This document shows, piece after piece, positions 13,582 to 27,297 of a stretch of DNA of 64,000 nucleotides (its first letter is position 1; the number at the start of each line of letters is the position of its first letter). A program made the translations under genes and the position numbers. Location of the stretch: contig JAPEIS010000001.1 of NCBI GenBank assembly GCA_029531795.1, forward strand, positions 7,130,001-7,194,000. The letters run 5' to 3'. Origin of the DNA: Sclerotinia nivalis. Lineage: Eukaryota; Ascomycota; Leotiomycetes; Helotiales; Sclerotiniaceae. The notes under the pieces are model-generated. The model ran no database searches. It had not been told where the DNA came from and saw nothing but the letters and a program-made list of their open reading frames with translations.

Positions 13582-14698
13582 GATGATAATGATGTCACTT
13601 TCGACTTTTTTGAAGACTTTATTGAAGATCAGCCAGAGCGAACCCACGAAATTCAGAATTTATTCTTACCCTTTTCTTCCCTTTCCTCACACTTTTCTCG
13701 ATTGATTCCGCTTTAAACTCCTGACATTTATCGTGAACTCATGAGGTGGTATCTATCGTGAGAATTATACTGCACCACCACTTTTTGATTGATGAGTCGA
13801 GATCAGTCAAACACCAAATAATTTTCGGTGATTGAATTGATTGACTTGCTTGAGGAAGAGGAAGAGGAAGAAGAAGAGGAAGAGGAAGAGGGAGAAGAAG
13901 AGAATGGGGAAATTGAAGTGTTTGTAAGTAGTAGGTAAATAAAAATTTCAATGAGTGAAAGTGAATGATTTAGGTGTGACTTTAAATGCTTGGCTGCCTA
14001 GCGTTCTTTCTTAGTATGGAGGGGGAAGGAGGAAGGAGCAATTGCAATTGATGATGCAAGTCAGTTGCGATAAATCTATGCATACCACCAAACCGAATAT
14101 CAACCGACCACCAGGATGAATTAAAGAGGCTGAGATTAAATGAATGGTTGAATGAATAGAAATATCATTTCGAAATACAGAAATTGTTTCAAGGTATGTG
14201 CCATTTATGAAACATACCTCCTAACTCTCTATCTACCTACTTCCAAGCTTTACAAAGATTAAAAGAGAAGATATCAATGAAGAGAAACCGTCGGAATAAG
14301 AAAAGTCATCGTCTTGAATCATCAATCTACAAGCACCGAAGGAATGTACTAGATCCTTGAAGAACCATAATATTTGTATGCTATTTAAAAGTATATTTAA
14401 AAGCCTTTTCATCTCAGGTTCTCCATCTTTAAATACATACTGCTTAAATCGAGAGGTTAAGTAACCTATCCGTTGATTAATAAAGAAACCCAGCCTTTCC
14501 AGCACCTCAAAATCATAGTATAAGTTTGTATTTCTGAGTTTTCCATCCATTGTCCCCCAAATAAATAATACCTTTACTTCTATTGTATTGCCATTCGAGA
14601 AGGTCGTAACACTTCAGTTGCCATTTTCTCCAATCATTCTAGATACCATCATACGATGGCATTGCCATTCAACCATCATCCTTCCACTTTCCAGCATC
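13582..14698. other. Spacer between GH15 gene end and 2EXR gene start
   Basis: Contains the GA-rich purine tract 13850-13905 (GAGGAA and GAAGAA units) upstream of the 2EXR gene. An ATG-initiated 105-codon open frame at 14550-14233 (-) has no recognisable domain, no introns and no paralogue in the window. It may be chance or a small hypothetical protein, at low confidence. Confidence 0.5.
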
Positions 14699-17204
14699 TT
14701 AAACCTTTCCCTTCGTCGCCCTATCTAAATTAAACGCTGCACTAATCAAAGCCAAGTGACTAAATGCCTGTGGCGTATTCCCCAATTGTTCACCACTCCT
14801 CGCAATCTCCTCACTAAACATACTCAAATGATTACCGAAACTTAACATATTCTCAAAGATGCTAACTGCCTTTACCAAATACTTCCTATCATAAACACCC
14901 GCCCTAGTAAGTGCTTCAACCAACCAGAAAGTACACATAGAGAATGCACCTTCGCGACCACCAACACCATCTTCGGATGTAGCGGTATTGTAACGGAAAA
15001 CGAGACCGGTTTCTGTGAGACCTCCTTTTTCGGGGGAAAGAAGAATTTTATCGATTGTATTTAAGAAGCGTGGATCATTGGGAGAGATGAAAAAAACGAG
15101 AGGTGCAATGAGAATAGATGAGTCAAGCATGGTGCGGGATTCATAACTTTGGACAAAAACTTGCAGATCAGTGTTGTAACCTATGAATTTGTTAGTTAAT
15201 CCAAATGGAGGAATTCATCTCATAAGAATGTAGACTACCTACCTTTCTCCATGATTTCTTCGTAGATAGTATCACGAACTCTTAACCATTCTGCTTTATT
15301 CGGACAAGGCAAACAACGTTTCTCCGAAAGACGTACTCCACGGTCAAATGCTACCCAAAGCATAATCTTTGAATATGTGTAGTTTTGTTTTCTGCTTCGA
15401 ACTTCCCAAATTGACATATCGGAATCTTTCCAGATCTTTAAAACATAATCTGAAATTTGTTAGTATGATGTCCTTGCGAAATGTTGACAGAAACGCAACA
15501 TACCTAGAATTTCCCTCACTGCTACCCATTGATCCCACGTGACAGGCTTTCCATATTTGTTCCAAAGATAGATAGCATCCATAAGCTCACCATAGATATC
15601 GAACTGTTGATGAAAAGCTGCACCATTACCAATACGAACTGGACCACTATCTCTATAACCAGAGAGATGGCTATGAAGGATTAGTATAAGACAAGAAACA
15701 ACACTCTCAAAACACTCACTCAAGCTCAATTTCTGGAATATCAGTCTCGCCACGAATTGTGAACATTATCGGTAAAGCACCATCTGGACCTCTTGACAAT
15801 CTAAAACGATCACTGATGAAGCTCATGTATGCATCGGCTTCTTCAACGAATCCCATCCTGAGTAGAATATAAATTGTGAAACTGGAATCTCGTACCCAGG
15901 AGTATCGGTAATCCCAATTGCTTGAAAAGGTTAGTTGGGTATGCATAGAAGAGCTCCTTACTTACCGGACTCCCCCAATATCTTCAGGAATAGAGAAAGT
16001 AGGTGCCGCAATAATTGCACCAGTAGGCTCGTAAGTCAATAGCTTTAAAATCATCAAACTTCTAGCAACAACCTCTCTCCAGCGACCCGTATATTTACTT
16101 TGACCAATCCAATTTGACCAAAATCTTTGAGTATCATGTTGCTGTGTATCTAAAACTTCGGTAGTGACATCCCTGGTAATATGATTGGGAATATCATCAC
16201 GCAAGACGAACGAAATAGCTTGACCTTCTTGTAATCGTATATTTGCAACAACACCATCACCTTTACCTTCCTTTTGTCTTACTCGACGGAACTTCAGGGA
16301 AGGGCATGACTCTATATTCTCCTCACCATGATCAATAGTCACATCGAGTTGAAGTTTTATATCTTTACTGGTGAAGGTAACCGTTTTGCTCTCTAGTGCT
16401 CCTGGAGGATGCTCCGGCATAAGGATTTCGAGATTATGTTCATCGCGGGCATAATTGAAGGCTGGAAATATCTCTACATCTAAACAAAGTTGTGAGATAT
16501 GATGACTACCGCCGTGTTCCGGATCGTTCTCACCTAAATCGACACTACCTCGAATGCATTCGACTCGACGTACCAGCCATTTTTTCAATTCGCCTTGAAC
16601 TTTTGTAGTTTCTCGAAACGGCATGGAGCTTTTCTTTGCGACATGACTATGATTAGGACGTGGAAAGAAGTCGATCAAGTCAACTACACCCTCTTCATGA
16701 ATATATCGAGTTTGTAGGATATTTGAAGATGGAAGGTATTGTTGCTTTGTATTGAAAGTAACTCCACACGCAGGAGTGATTGAAAAATGACCACCTAAGA
16801 GGTTCGCAGAGTTAGCATTTGAAGTTGTGGTGTTTAGAAGTAGCATATAATCTGGGGTAATTCGTTGAGGGACATTAAAATGAGGGGTAGTTTAATATCC
16901 CCAGTATTCTGAGACAACACTGCAAGAGAAACCCCAAACCCACCTTTATCTTTATCTAGAAGTCGACCAAATACCGAAGGAGAATCGAAGTCGGGCCTAG
17001 ATGGATAAGTATAATAAGCATTTGGAGAGCTTAAAGATACTCCATCAATTGCAGAGCCATAGCTTACCAGCACATAAAATCAATACTTCCATCAATACCC
17101 ACCAAAGCACAAGTTCTCATATTCCCAATTAGACCATAATTTTCTATTGGTAAATATCCCGTATCATGGCGACGAGAAACTTGGGCAATGCCGGGGACAG
17201 ACAT
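14699..17204 (-). CDS. GH15 family glycosidase (trehalase/glucoamylase-like), cytosolic
   Basis: Seven exons close in phase to give 691 aa: 17204-17068, 16996-16944, 16794-15966, 15920-15720, 15670-15504, 15449-15243 and 15180-14699. The N-terminus [20 protein letters not shown] and SIDFMCWPDFDSP is the signature of the GH15 branch of glucoamylase-related and trehalase-like enzymes. The catalytic half shows [12 protein letters not shown] at about residue 340, [17 protein letters not shown], and [10 protein letters not shown] with Glu about 478 as the likely general acid. [16 protein letters not shown] lies near the C-terminus. There is no signal peptide, so it should act inside the cell, unlike secreted glucoamylases. 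Substrate is not settled by sequence. Trehalose or an alpha-glucan is likely. Confidence 0.9.
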
Positions 17205-19082
17205 TGTTGATAGATCAATGTACGCGTTTATTGAAGTGATTGATGCAAGTTGCCTTTGATGGGAGATGAGGAAACGAGGAAATAGTAAACAAGTGAAAAA
17301 GAACAAAGCAATCGAAACAGTGTAACGAAATGATTGCAGGTAAAGGAGATTTGATGCAATAAATCAATCTTACAGTGGGTGAATTATGTATGATACGTTT
17401 CACATAAGAAATTGAATGATTTGTGTAGCTATAAGATTTATTTATGGCTTTTGGTTGGGGGGTTTTGAAGCTGGAGATTGATAACCTTAACTTTAATACC
17501 TTGATACCTAGCTTATTGATGTTTGGTTCAAGAGAAGTTGCTCGGATTAGCCACGAGTGAAGCTTGAGGGGAAAACGCGATCTTTTCGTCATACTTACGG
17601 GAGGGATGGAGGGGAAGCTTGACATTTCCGTTCCGTTAACTAACCCCAACTCAGGTCCCTTTCTCTAATTTACTACTGGATTAACATGACGAGATGTGAT
17701 GATTGATTTGATTTGATTTGATTTGATTTGATTTGATTTGATTTGATTGATGATTGATGATTGATGAATGAATGAATGAATGAATGAATGAATGAATGAA
17801 TGATTGATTGATTGATTGATTGGTCGTCATAATCCAAAGTTGGGGGAAATCCCAAGAATGATTTTTCATTCAACAAAATGCTTAAAATGATCAGAGGACA
17901 ACATTAAGTACAGTAAGAGAATATGTTGTGTCTTCTCATTTAGGTGAAACACAATAACTAGAAGATGATGATTATGGCTTTCATCATCTGACACAACAGA
18001 AGCGGTCAAGAAGAGGAGCTGAACTGTATTGAGAGTTGAGAGTCTTCCACTTGGGAAACTGGTAATTGGAAATCTGGAAATCCTGCCAATATTGGAGACC
18101 GAATGAACATGGAAGGTTTTGTTTTTTTATATATTTAATTTTCACCGCTGACTTCATAGTCCATTCTTAAGGCTGATCATGACATTGAATTGAATTGAAT
18201 TGTACATTATCCTCTTCGATTTATGCATGGATCAAGAATACATTGATGTTCTTTGGGAAGAAATTTGAAGGATGTTCAAGACATTCAGGGACATTTACTT
18301 CTAGACCGATGTTATCATCCAAGGTATATCCCAATTGATGATCACCGGAACAGGGCGGAAAGAGTTCATCATCGTTCAGTGGGAACTGGAGTGGACTCGG
18401 TGGAGTGTGTGGAGTGAGAGCATCACCAATACCTAGTCAAGAGCTTGTACGGAGTAGAGCATATGGCCAATAGGATAGAGGGGGAGAGATACAAAAATGT
18501 ATATCTTGATCATCGTACTCGTACCTGATTCTTGTGTAGATAATTGGAGATGATGGAGGGCAATCTATGTCTCTATTCTACTTAACTTTCATAATATCTT
18601 TGTTGCGCAATCTACCTACGAGTTCATATATGCTATGTAAACCCCTTTGGAATGTAAATACTCGAGTATAAAATATACATTAAATTAGAAATACATAAAA
18701 TTACAAACTAACAACTAATTCATATAAAAATGTTCCTTTAATTTCGTTTCACAACATCTAATTCGTACAACTTATCAATCGCCAAGTCAAGTTAAACTGT
18801 TAAAGTAACCAGTCGCGTGTACCTCATACAAGCTTCAGTTGCTCACACGCATTTGTATCGTGTATCATGGTCACAATGTCACATACCTCCCCTCCCCCCT
18901 GATGCTTGCCAAGATTACCAGAAAAGCTCAAACTATCTACCTTTCGGGGATAAATCGCAACTTTATCACGGTACAGCGAGGGTCTGATCTCCACAATACT
19001 ACACCATTCGAAAGCTTACAGGCCCAAAGAATAATGAAAGTACATTAGCAAATCCACCTTGATTCAGTAATTACCATCTGCC
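17205..19082. other. Divergent promoter region between GH15 and SLC35C2-like genes
   Basis: Both flanking genes are transcribed away from this 1.9-kb spacer. It carries a compound microsatellite (17698-17822) and a TACGGAGTA copy at 18448. No supported gene. Confidence 0.6.
17698..17822. repeat. Compound (TTTGA)n-(TGAA)n-(TGAT)n microsatellite
   Basis: About 125 bp: eight or nine TTTGA units, then GATTGAT, then about nine TGAA units and five TGAT units. It lies about 500 bp upstream of the GH15 start codon. Confidence 0.93.
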
Positions 19083-21121
19083 ATGGCCTTAGAGGAGACG
19101 AGATCCAAGAATCCTGCACAACATCATTCACAATTCGAGGAAGAGGAAACACTACCGACATCCGATCAAATCTCCACTGGGACTGGGAACACTTCACTTG
19201 AATCTTCACAATCAAAACCACACTCACATCCACATCCACATCATCCACACTCACCTCAACGCTCAAAATCCCATTTTCCTATACAAACTTTACCAAGAAC
19301 CTCCACATCTGAAGCATCGGCGCGTTCGGAAGAAGAATTATTAGAGCCAGATGCTGCTACAGCTCTCGCAGATTTACATCCAACAGATACAAATATGGAT
19401 CCACAACCTTCGGCTTCGGGTCATCGGCGGAGGAGAAGTAGCATGATGAATAACTTAGATCCGAATTCAAGAGTTCTAAGGGCAAAGCGATCACCAAAAA
19501 CTTCTATAATTGGGGGGGATACGAAATCTGGAGATAGAGGGTCAGACGATGATTCGAGATCTACTAGTGATGATATGGAATTGAATAATTTCTCTGAAGA
19601 GGGTGATTTACAAGATGATGAGGAAACCGGTCTGACTGCTAAGTCTAAAGCAAAACGAAAGAAGAGGAAGATACGGCATCAATCAATGGATCATAGAATT
19701 GCGGGAGATATTAAAGTAACAACAGATGAGAAGAAAGAAGCGGATTGGAATGTTGTGAGGAAGAGTTTAATGAATGGGTCTCTAATAGGACTTTGGTATA
19801 TATTTTCTCTATCAATATCTATAGTAAGTTCATCTTCCCGTTCTCACAGATATTTGCTAACTTTCAAACAGTATAACAAATGGATGTTTGATCCAAAACA
19901 TCTTAATTTCCATTTCCCTCTATTTACAACATGTATGCATATGCTAGTACAATTCACACTCTCGAGTCTCGTCCTTTACTTTTTCCCTCAATTTCGACCT
20001 CGATACGATTCTATATCTAACCCTCACAATACACATGTATCGGATTCGGATATGGCTCAACATGAGGTTGACATGAAGAAACCGTTGATGACGAGAATGT
20101 TTTATTTTACACGAATTGGACCTTGCGGAATGGCAACAGGATTGGATATTGGTCTTGGAAATATGTCTTTAAAATTCATAACCCTTACATTTTATAGTTT
20201 GTACCCCTTTCCTAAGTGAAAATGATACCCTACTAACATATAACAAAAGCTATGTGCAAATCCTCGTCTCTTGCATTCGTACTTCTCTTCGCATTCGTAT
20301 TTCGTCTCGAAACTCCTTCATGGCGTTTGGTCGGTATCATATTTACTATGACAATTGGTGTGGTAATGATGGTATTTGGTGAAGTGGACTTTTCAACGAA
20401 GGGCTTTATTCTCGTCATATTTGCCGCATTTTTCTCCGGTTTCCGTTGGGGTTTAACACAAATCCTTCTTCTCCGCAACCCAGCAACTTCGAATCCTTTC
20501 TCCTCGATTTTCTACCTTGCTCCTATCATGTTCGCCTCTCTTCTAATCATTGCTACTCCCGTGGAAGGATTTCCAGCACTTTGGGAAGGTCTGAAAACCT
20601 TAGTCGAAGTGAAAGGTCCAATTTTTGGTCCTTTACTTTTACTATCCCCAGGTTGCATAGCTTTTTTCATGACCGCCTCGGAATTCGCTCTGCTACAGCG
20701 TACATCCGTCGTTACCCTTTCAATCGCAGGGATTTTCAAAGAAGTAGTTACGATTTCAGCCGCAGGACTAGTTTTCCATGATCCTCTTACGCTAATCAAT
20801 ATCTCCGGTCTCTTCGTCACAATCGGTGCAATCGCAGCATATAATTGGATCAAGATTCGAAAAATGAGAGAAGATGCTCAGACGGAGGCACATAGAATTC
20901 ACGAAGCTACAGAAAGAGCAAGAGAAAGTGGAAGTGATGCAGATGGAGAAGATGGAGAAGATGGAGAAAGTGATTGGGATGGTCAAGAAGGAAGTTATAT
21001 TACAAATGACGGAGACATTTTACCAAATCCGGATAGATTTCAAGTCAAAAAAGGAGAAAGCTCAAGAGCAGAAAGTGCACCCTTGGTTGGTGGCAGCGCC
21101 AAGAAAGATTTGAGTGATTGA
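19083..21121 (+). CDS. SLC35C2-type triose-phosphate/nucleotide-sugar transporter family protein
   Basis: Exons 19083-19823, 19872-20196 and 20250-21121 (introns 48 and 53 bp) give 645 aa. Residues 1-230 are hydrophilic, Ser/Asp/His-rich and probably cytosolic, including a basic KAKRKKRKIRH patch. A TPT/DMT membrane domain follows from about residue 235: GLWYIFSLSISIYNKWMFD, then ISLTFYT-like ITLTFYTMCKSS at the second junction and FAFVFRLE. About ten helices run to NISGLFVTIGAIAAYNWIKI. The tail is acidic and carries a degenerate DGEDGEDGE repeat. The family sits in Golgi or ER membranes and exchanges sugar phosphates or nucleotide sugars. The substrate is unknown. The gene is complete and convergent with the downstream Rtg2 gene. 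Confidence 0.9.
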
Positions 21122-21688
21122 CTGATTTCATTCCAATCATTACGTCGATACAAAATTTCTTATTTATATATTAAAGAGAGGAGAGAAGATCAGAAAGTTG
21201 AGTAACTTTCTTGGGTATATATATATTTATATTTATATCTATTTGTATATTATATAAATAGGAAATTGTGGTTATGCTACGAAAGCAGGAGATAGCATGA
21301 AATTGGATGGGGATACCCGGCGTTTTCGTGTATGCATTTTAGATACTGTCTTAGATGATACTAAGTAGGTAGTTTGATTGGGTTTGGGCTTGGGCTTGGG
21401 TGGTAATATATATGTGGTTGGTTGGTTGGTTTAGTAGAATAGCAGAGCATAGCATGCAAATGAGGATACTTATTTTCTGGATGAAGAATATGTTTTCGCC
21501 TTACCTTGTGGTTTGTGATGCAAGTGGATAATGGACTTGATTTGATTTGATTGTAAACTTATGTATGTAAATTGGATGGTTTTTCACTGTGTATAGAATT
21601 GGGTATCATATAAAGTACTTCCCTTCCTTTCCTTCATTCTTCCTCTCCGTCCCACCCCAGAGCAAGACCCTCAACTCGCCTTCTCTCC
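21122..21688. other. Convergent 3' spacer
   Basis: 567 bp between the stops of the transporter (+) and Rtg2 (-) genes. AT-rich with TATATA runs near 21215-21255, plausibly 3' UTR and poly(A) signals for both genes. Nothing else seen. Confidence 0.6.
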
Positions 21689-23531
21689 TCATACAACCTC
21701 AACCCTCCTCTTCAATCCCAACCCCTTCCCCACCTTCCCAACCAACTTCTCCAAATCCACATCTCTCCCCCGCCCCCCCAAATCCCCCAGAACCAACAAT
21801 CTCACCCCCTCCTTCCTCCCCTTCTTTCCCAACCCATCCGTCCATTCCCCCTTAAACCTAAACCCAAACCCCTTCTCTCCAACATCCCTTCCCGAACCAA
21901 GACCAGGAACCAACCCACAGACCCCCCTCGCCACCGCCCCCAAATAATCACACCACCAAGCCCCCTCCTCCCCCACAATCCCCCTCAACCCCCCAAATAC
22001 CCCTCTATCCACTTTCCCCACATCATTTTCCCATCGCGCACACATGGTCAATGAAAGTATCGCAATAACCTCATGCGTCAATCCCGGCATCCCTGCCATA
22101 GGTCCAGAAATAGGAGTATGTAATGCGCGCGCTGCGTTTAGATTCGATATATCTGCCATGTTGTCCCACATGTGTTTTACGATATATGATAAGATTTCCC
22201 GAGTGAAGATTTTAGTACCGGGTTGAGAAGCAGGGAGTGATGAGGAGAGGATTTCGACCAGCTCCGTGACTTGGATATCGGTCATAGAGTGATTGGAGGG
22301 GAGAAGTAATAAAGGATGAGTTTCTTGAATTTGGGACGGCAGTTTGAGAAATAGTACTCCTTCTCTATTTCCTCCGCCGCAGAAAATCACTTCTTTGATA
22401 TTTGGTACGACGGAAATGATCCCCTCGACCACTTCTACAATGGCGGGAAATTGTTCTCGGCGTCGCTTACTCATGCCGTGGATTTTTCCCTTCTCGACTT
22501 CGTTCACGCGGAGCATTTCTTTAGTTTGCTTGAATCGCTTTCCGGATACTTTGTAGCCGGCAATGGAGGGGATAGGATAGGGATTTATGGGATCAGTATG
22601 CATCAACATACTTCCATAACCCCTAAAACCTCCACCGCAGAAATATATCGTCGCCCCCTCATTCTCCACCTGCTTCTGCAGCTTTGAAAAACTTCCACAT
22701 AACCCCCGAAACGTCTCTTGAAATCGTGTTCGCATATCATTCCGAATATCATGAATATCTCCCTTCCCCAACATCGATGTCATTTTCGCAGCTCCGAACG
22801 GCATACTCTTCGCACATGCCGCACTCTTCCCCCAATACGTTTCCGCGCCCGTAGACGCTTCCAACATCTCAACAGAAGATGCAGAAGCACCACTATCCAT
22901 AAAAGTCATCTGAACACTCCCACCCCCCAAATCCATCATCAAACCCTCAACCCCCGCAAATCCACTCCGAGCCCCCATAGCCCCCAACAAGCTTTCCACC
23001 TGCGGACTTAAAATATCAACTTCTAGTCCACTTTCCCTCTTAATCGCATCCGTCATCTCCTCCCTATTTAGTGCCGTGCGCATAGCTTCCGTAGCGAAAA
23101 CGCCGATATTTTTCGAGAGCACCCCATAGGAATCACACGTATATTTAAAATGGGCAAGACGTTTCGCGACGCGCGCAATGGTTTCGGTATCGAAGATGAA
23201 TTCTCGAGAGCCGGGAAGAGAAGAATGCAGAGCATCGTAGAGGGAAATGGGAGCGCGGTCGCGGTAAATGCAAGGAAGGAGACGGGCGGTAGGAGGTGAG
23301 AGATCGGAGATGGAAAATCGGATTCCATTGCTATGGATTTAATTAGTTGGGGGGTGTTTTATTATGACATGTTTATGGAAGGATATCATACCTTCCCATA
23401 TCAACTAAGGCGTATAAATGATCTGTAGATTTTTCAGCACCGTCTGCATCATGAGAAGGCATCCTGCTAGAGATGTTATCGATGGTTATGACGGATGGAT
23501 CTGCCATGGTGGCATTTGCTTTGTTTCCCAT
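21689..23531 (-). CDS. RTG2: Retrograde regulation protein 2 (Ppx/GppA phosphatase family)
   Basis: Exons 23531-23392 and 23330-21689 (61-bp intron) give 593 aa, close to the 588 aa of yeast Rtg2. The ASKHA-fold nucleotide/phosphate loop is seen as VDMGSNGIRFSISDL across the junction. The second loop is GLMMDLGGGSVQMTF. FATEAMRTALN and YFCGGGFRGYGSML are typical of the fungal Rtg2 branch. Rtg2 relays mitochondrial dysfunction to nuclear genes in yeast and is a SLIK complex subunit. The branch is thought to bind nucleotide or polyphosphate rather than act as a strong hydrolase. Two starts are possible: the first ATG at 23531, or the ATG at 23507 with an ideal ACCATGG context. Confidence 0.92.
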
Positions 23532-24519
23532 TTTAAGATGGGAGATTTTTGGAGAATTATTGAACAGTTTAGATGAGTGTCTCTGTGACTTGAGCAAAAG
23601 TCATGTTGGAAAAGAAAATAAAGATGGCATTGTAGTGATCCGCTGCCAACTTTTTTGCTTCATGTCGTGTTTGTGGAAAATGTGCCACGCGTTTTGGAGG
23701 GGCACTGCATGTGATTGGAATTGACCATCTACATTTTGAACTTTGGGGCATTACCATTAGGAGCAATTACTAGTTAGATTGTTGCAAAGTTTTGCTTTTC
23801 AAGATCTTGGGTTTCAATATTTTAGATAATTTTGCTATTAGGTGTTTAGCAGTTGGCCCTGAATCTCATGTCACATTCGCGAGCGCAAGGTAAGGCAAAA
23901 CACAATAAGGTAAGGTTTTTATAAGTAATTTCTATTCATACAACTTATAGTAGAAGCATATAAGCATAACATGGGAAAAAAGCAAATAATCTAATCTAAC
24001 AATCAATACTCGAGTCTTTTGCTCAATAGGAATTAACCCATCCATCCATCAGTAAAAGTCTGCCCTCAGCCCAATCCATACCACAAAGGACCATCAGGAT
24101 TTTTAGAACCATCCAACCGCCAACCAATGAACCACCACACCCCATCAAACATCAGTTAAAGACCACTTCAGCTAGATTCGGCCCAATCCATATCATGGAA
24201 AGCTGTCAAGATCCCTAGAACATATCCTCCGATGCCCAAATCACCAGACCATAAACTAATTCCATCTCAGAATTCTAAACTACCATTTCTATCAATATCA
24301 AGGTTCTTACATGCCCCAAAGGATAAACCCAAGGAGGAAGTTCCCCACTCACAAAGTAGGAGTGTTTTTAATTGAAGAAATAAAAAGTTTGAGAAACCAA
24401 AGTAAATCGTTAGTTATGTTCCAGCGAAGCCCATCGTCGTAAAGTTGTTCATCAGAAACTCCTCCTATCCTCCATAAAGTCGGTGCCGATACCATAACCC
24501 ATCATAAACTTTACTTATC
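23532..24519. other. Spacer between Rtg2 start and Ssr4 stop
   Basis: Promoter of Rtg2 plus the 3' region of the Ssr4 gene. No gene or notable repeat recognised. Confidence 0.5.
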
Positions 24520-26877
24520 TTACATGCCTTGATTATCTCCATCCGTATCACCATGATCATGATCAATCCCATGAAAAGCTTCACCAAAAGCACTATCATC
24601 GACCAAATCACTCAAACCATGACTATCATCTTCCATATTATCACCAGCATCATATGAAGCTAAAGCATCACCAGCTGTATCCAAATCTTCAAGATCGAAA
24701 TCATTTTCATTAAGTTCAGTATGATGTTCTTGTTCTTGTTCTTCCTGTTCTTGTGGATGTTCAACTTGTGGTTCAGGTAAAGAGGTAGAATTTGTGGTTT
24801 GTTCTGGTGTATTGTTATCGGAAGAAGGCTTAAGATAATCTAATAGTGCTGATTGTTGATCGTGAGATTGAGGATTTGGTGTATTATTGTTTGTGTTTGT
24901 GTTTGAAGGATCTGCTGTAGGTGAAACACCTCCTGGTGGTATAACGACCCAATCTGAAGTATCACCAGTAGGTTGGGCAGTTGCTGTCATAGATTGTTGA
25001 GTTTCTGCTGTTGAAATTGAATCTTGCATATGTACATCTTGTTGTTCATGCTGCGGTGGAGATTGATGTTGAGTAGCCTGTGGTGTTCCCATAGTTTGAG
25101 AAAGATGTGGAGATGCCATATGTAGAGCTCCTGCTGGTGTGGTTGCTGCAGATGGATGTTGTAAGTGACCAGGAGTTGGATAATTCGCACTCATTGGTGT
25201 GGCATGTGAGGAAGATGGATTGCTATTGTGAAATTGATCGAGTAAACCAGCAGTAGAATTGGTCATATCAACATCAGCGACATCTGACTCATTGATAAGA
25301 ACACCACTTTGCTGAGAGCCATTTCGAGAAGGTTGAGGACTTGCTTGTGCAGCAACTTCTTCATATCCACCATCTTGAATTCGACGAAGTTCACTAATTG
25401 CAATTGCATGACGACCAAGAGAAGCTTCAACCTTTGCGAGAACATCATCAACCTTGGAAGGAATTTTGATAGGAGTTTCGGCATCTTCACTCTCTTCTTC
25501 ATCGATTTTTCCTTCAAGTCTCCAATATTCAGGACCAACATCTGAAGGATCATCAACAGCTGTACGTAATTCTTTCTCGGCTTGAGAAATAAGAGAACCC
25601 CTTTGAAATTTCGCGAGACGTTTTGCATGTTTGGCTTTTATCTTTTCGATATCCTTATTGGTTTGTGCAACAGTATCATGAGCTCTTTTGCGGAATTCTT
25701 CAGCCTTGCCTGGATCAAGACGGCCAACATAGTTGAGTGCTGGTGTTGGTTCTTCGGTTTCTTTAAGAGGAGCATTAAATATGCCTTCAGTGAGACTGCT
25801 CAATTCACCACGAACACCAAGTCCAAGGTCCGTGGGAACGATTTGATGAATGGCATAAGGTGAAGATAAAACTTCCTCCATCCAATCGTAATTTGTAAGG
25901 AATCTGCTGTAACTGATTTCACGAGGTGTTGTAAGGTCGAACCAATCTCCTCGAGAATTTTCTTCTTCGTCTTCTTCAACAACTGCAATGGAATTATTTG
26001 CGGCTGCGGCTTGAGCAACAGCTGTTCGAGCTCGTTTTGGAGGTGGGCCAGGTTGAGGATGAGTTGGATATGCCATTGATTGAGGAACTCTTGGTGGAAT
26101 GCTCGCTGCATACATTGGTGCGCCTCTTGGATGAGCACGAGGAAAATCGATTTTTGCCCAATTAGCTCTATCATGAAGTAAAAACTCCTTGTGAATGAGT
26201 TGACCTTGTTGATGTAAGTATTGTCTTGTGCTCATAATGGTTTGAATTTGTTGATTGATTGGGATGATGTGAGAGGGAAGACGGTCTTCGGGAAGAGCTT
26301 GAATGTAATGAATAATCCAGAGGTTTGGATCAGGTAAAGGGTTTTGATTTGGAATTCGAGGTGGTAAAATTCGATATCGGCGACGACTGTGAGATGCAAT
26401 AGATTCACTAGTACCATAACCAATTTTGCATTGATAAATTTCTAGAGTCTGCGAAAGTAACTAGAGTCAGTAGAAGTCTTTACAAATCATATTGATGGTA
26501 AACTCACGCATCCCATGACTTCCATAGAGAATGCCGTCTCTCCAGGAGCCCAGATATAACCATCACTTGGAAATTCATGACCCAATGTAGGTGTTTGCCA
26601 TGATAATAAGACTGTACCATCAACAGGTCGATCAAGGTAAGTCCAATAAACAGGAGCCTGATCGCGAGTAATTTTCGGTGCATTTAAAAGCCATTCTGCT
26701 ACTCTTTCCGGATGTAATTGTGAAGGTGTATTTGGAAATCGATAAGTAGAGAGAAGATGAACGTGATGTAACTGCGCGATCAAATTAGAATATTGTTTGA
26801 TAATTGAAGCTGGAAGAAGTTGTAAAACATACCAAGTCGCGATGAATCCCTTGAGAAGGGTCTTGCATTACCTGCAT
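24520..26877 (-). CDS. ssr4: SWI/SNF and RSC complex subunit Ssr4
   Basis: Exons 26877-26833, 26771-26508 and 26448-24520 (introns 61 and 59 bp) close in phase to 745 aa. The N-terminal block matches the fungal SWI-SNF Ssr4 domain (formerly DUF1750): PVYWTYLDRPVDGTVLLSWQ, then DGYIWAPGETAFSMEV and, in exon 3, YQCKIGYG. A second conserved block is DWFDLTTPREISYSRFLTNY followed by WMEEVLSSPY. Residues from about 420 onward are Gln/Ser/Thr/Pro-rich and end in a very acidic tail with Asp-His repeats. The protein is a structural subunit of chromatin remodellers in fission yeast and Pezizomycotina. The tiny first exon (15 codons) makes the start slightly uncertain, and the ATG at 26868 is in frame too. 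Confidence 0.88.
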
Positions 26878-27297
26878 CGTGAATGTAATGATTGAAATCG
26901 CAAAAAGAAAAGCTTGAAATTGCCGTAAAGTCGAAGAAAAGTTGACAAGAAAGTAACTGGTAAATCGAAAGGTAAACCTCGATCGATCTTGTCGCGAATG
27001 TTAGCAGACGCGAATTTGGTGATGGAAATTGGGAAGGCGCTAATGCGACACGTGACAGCTTACCTCGATGCACAAAAGAGGAAATAAGACAACTCGCTGA
27101 ATGAAAATCTATGCTTCTGAAGGCTTTGGGGTCAGATCAAGGGTTCGAGTAATGGGTAACTGTCGGTGCCAAACTTTTAAAAGAAAGTAAGGAAGTTATA
27201 ACAGCGGCCCATGGAATCGAACCCGAGGGGAAAAATACAAACAAAAATCAGGTCCTCCCAAGATCTGATTCTGAACCACCGCTGGGACGATGGTATC
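26878..27297. other. Spacer upstream of Ssr4
   Basis: 420 bp holding the Ssr4 promoter and the 3' end region of the next gene. No separate gene seen. Confidence 0.5.

Noticed and set aside
14233..14550. 105-codon minus-strand open frame as a gene
   Set aside because: ATG-initiated but without motif, intron or conserved pattern. Left inside the spacer entry at low confidence.
23101..23122. GTG-initiated start for the Rtg2 body
   Set aside because: The frame continues upstream through a proper 61-bp intron to an ATG exon carrying the missing phosphate-binding loop.
27195..27240. tRNA on the minus strand, from a GGTTCGATTCC-like string
   Set aside because: The T-stem does not pair and no anticodon arm or acceptor stem can be drawn.
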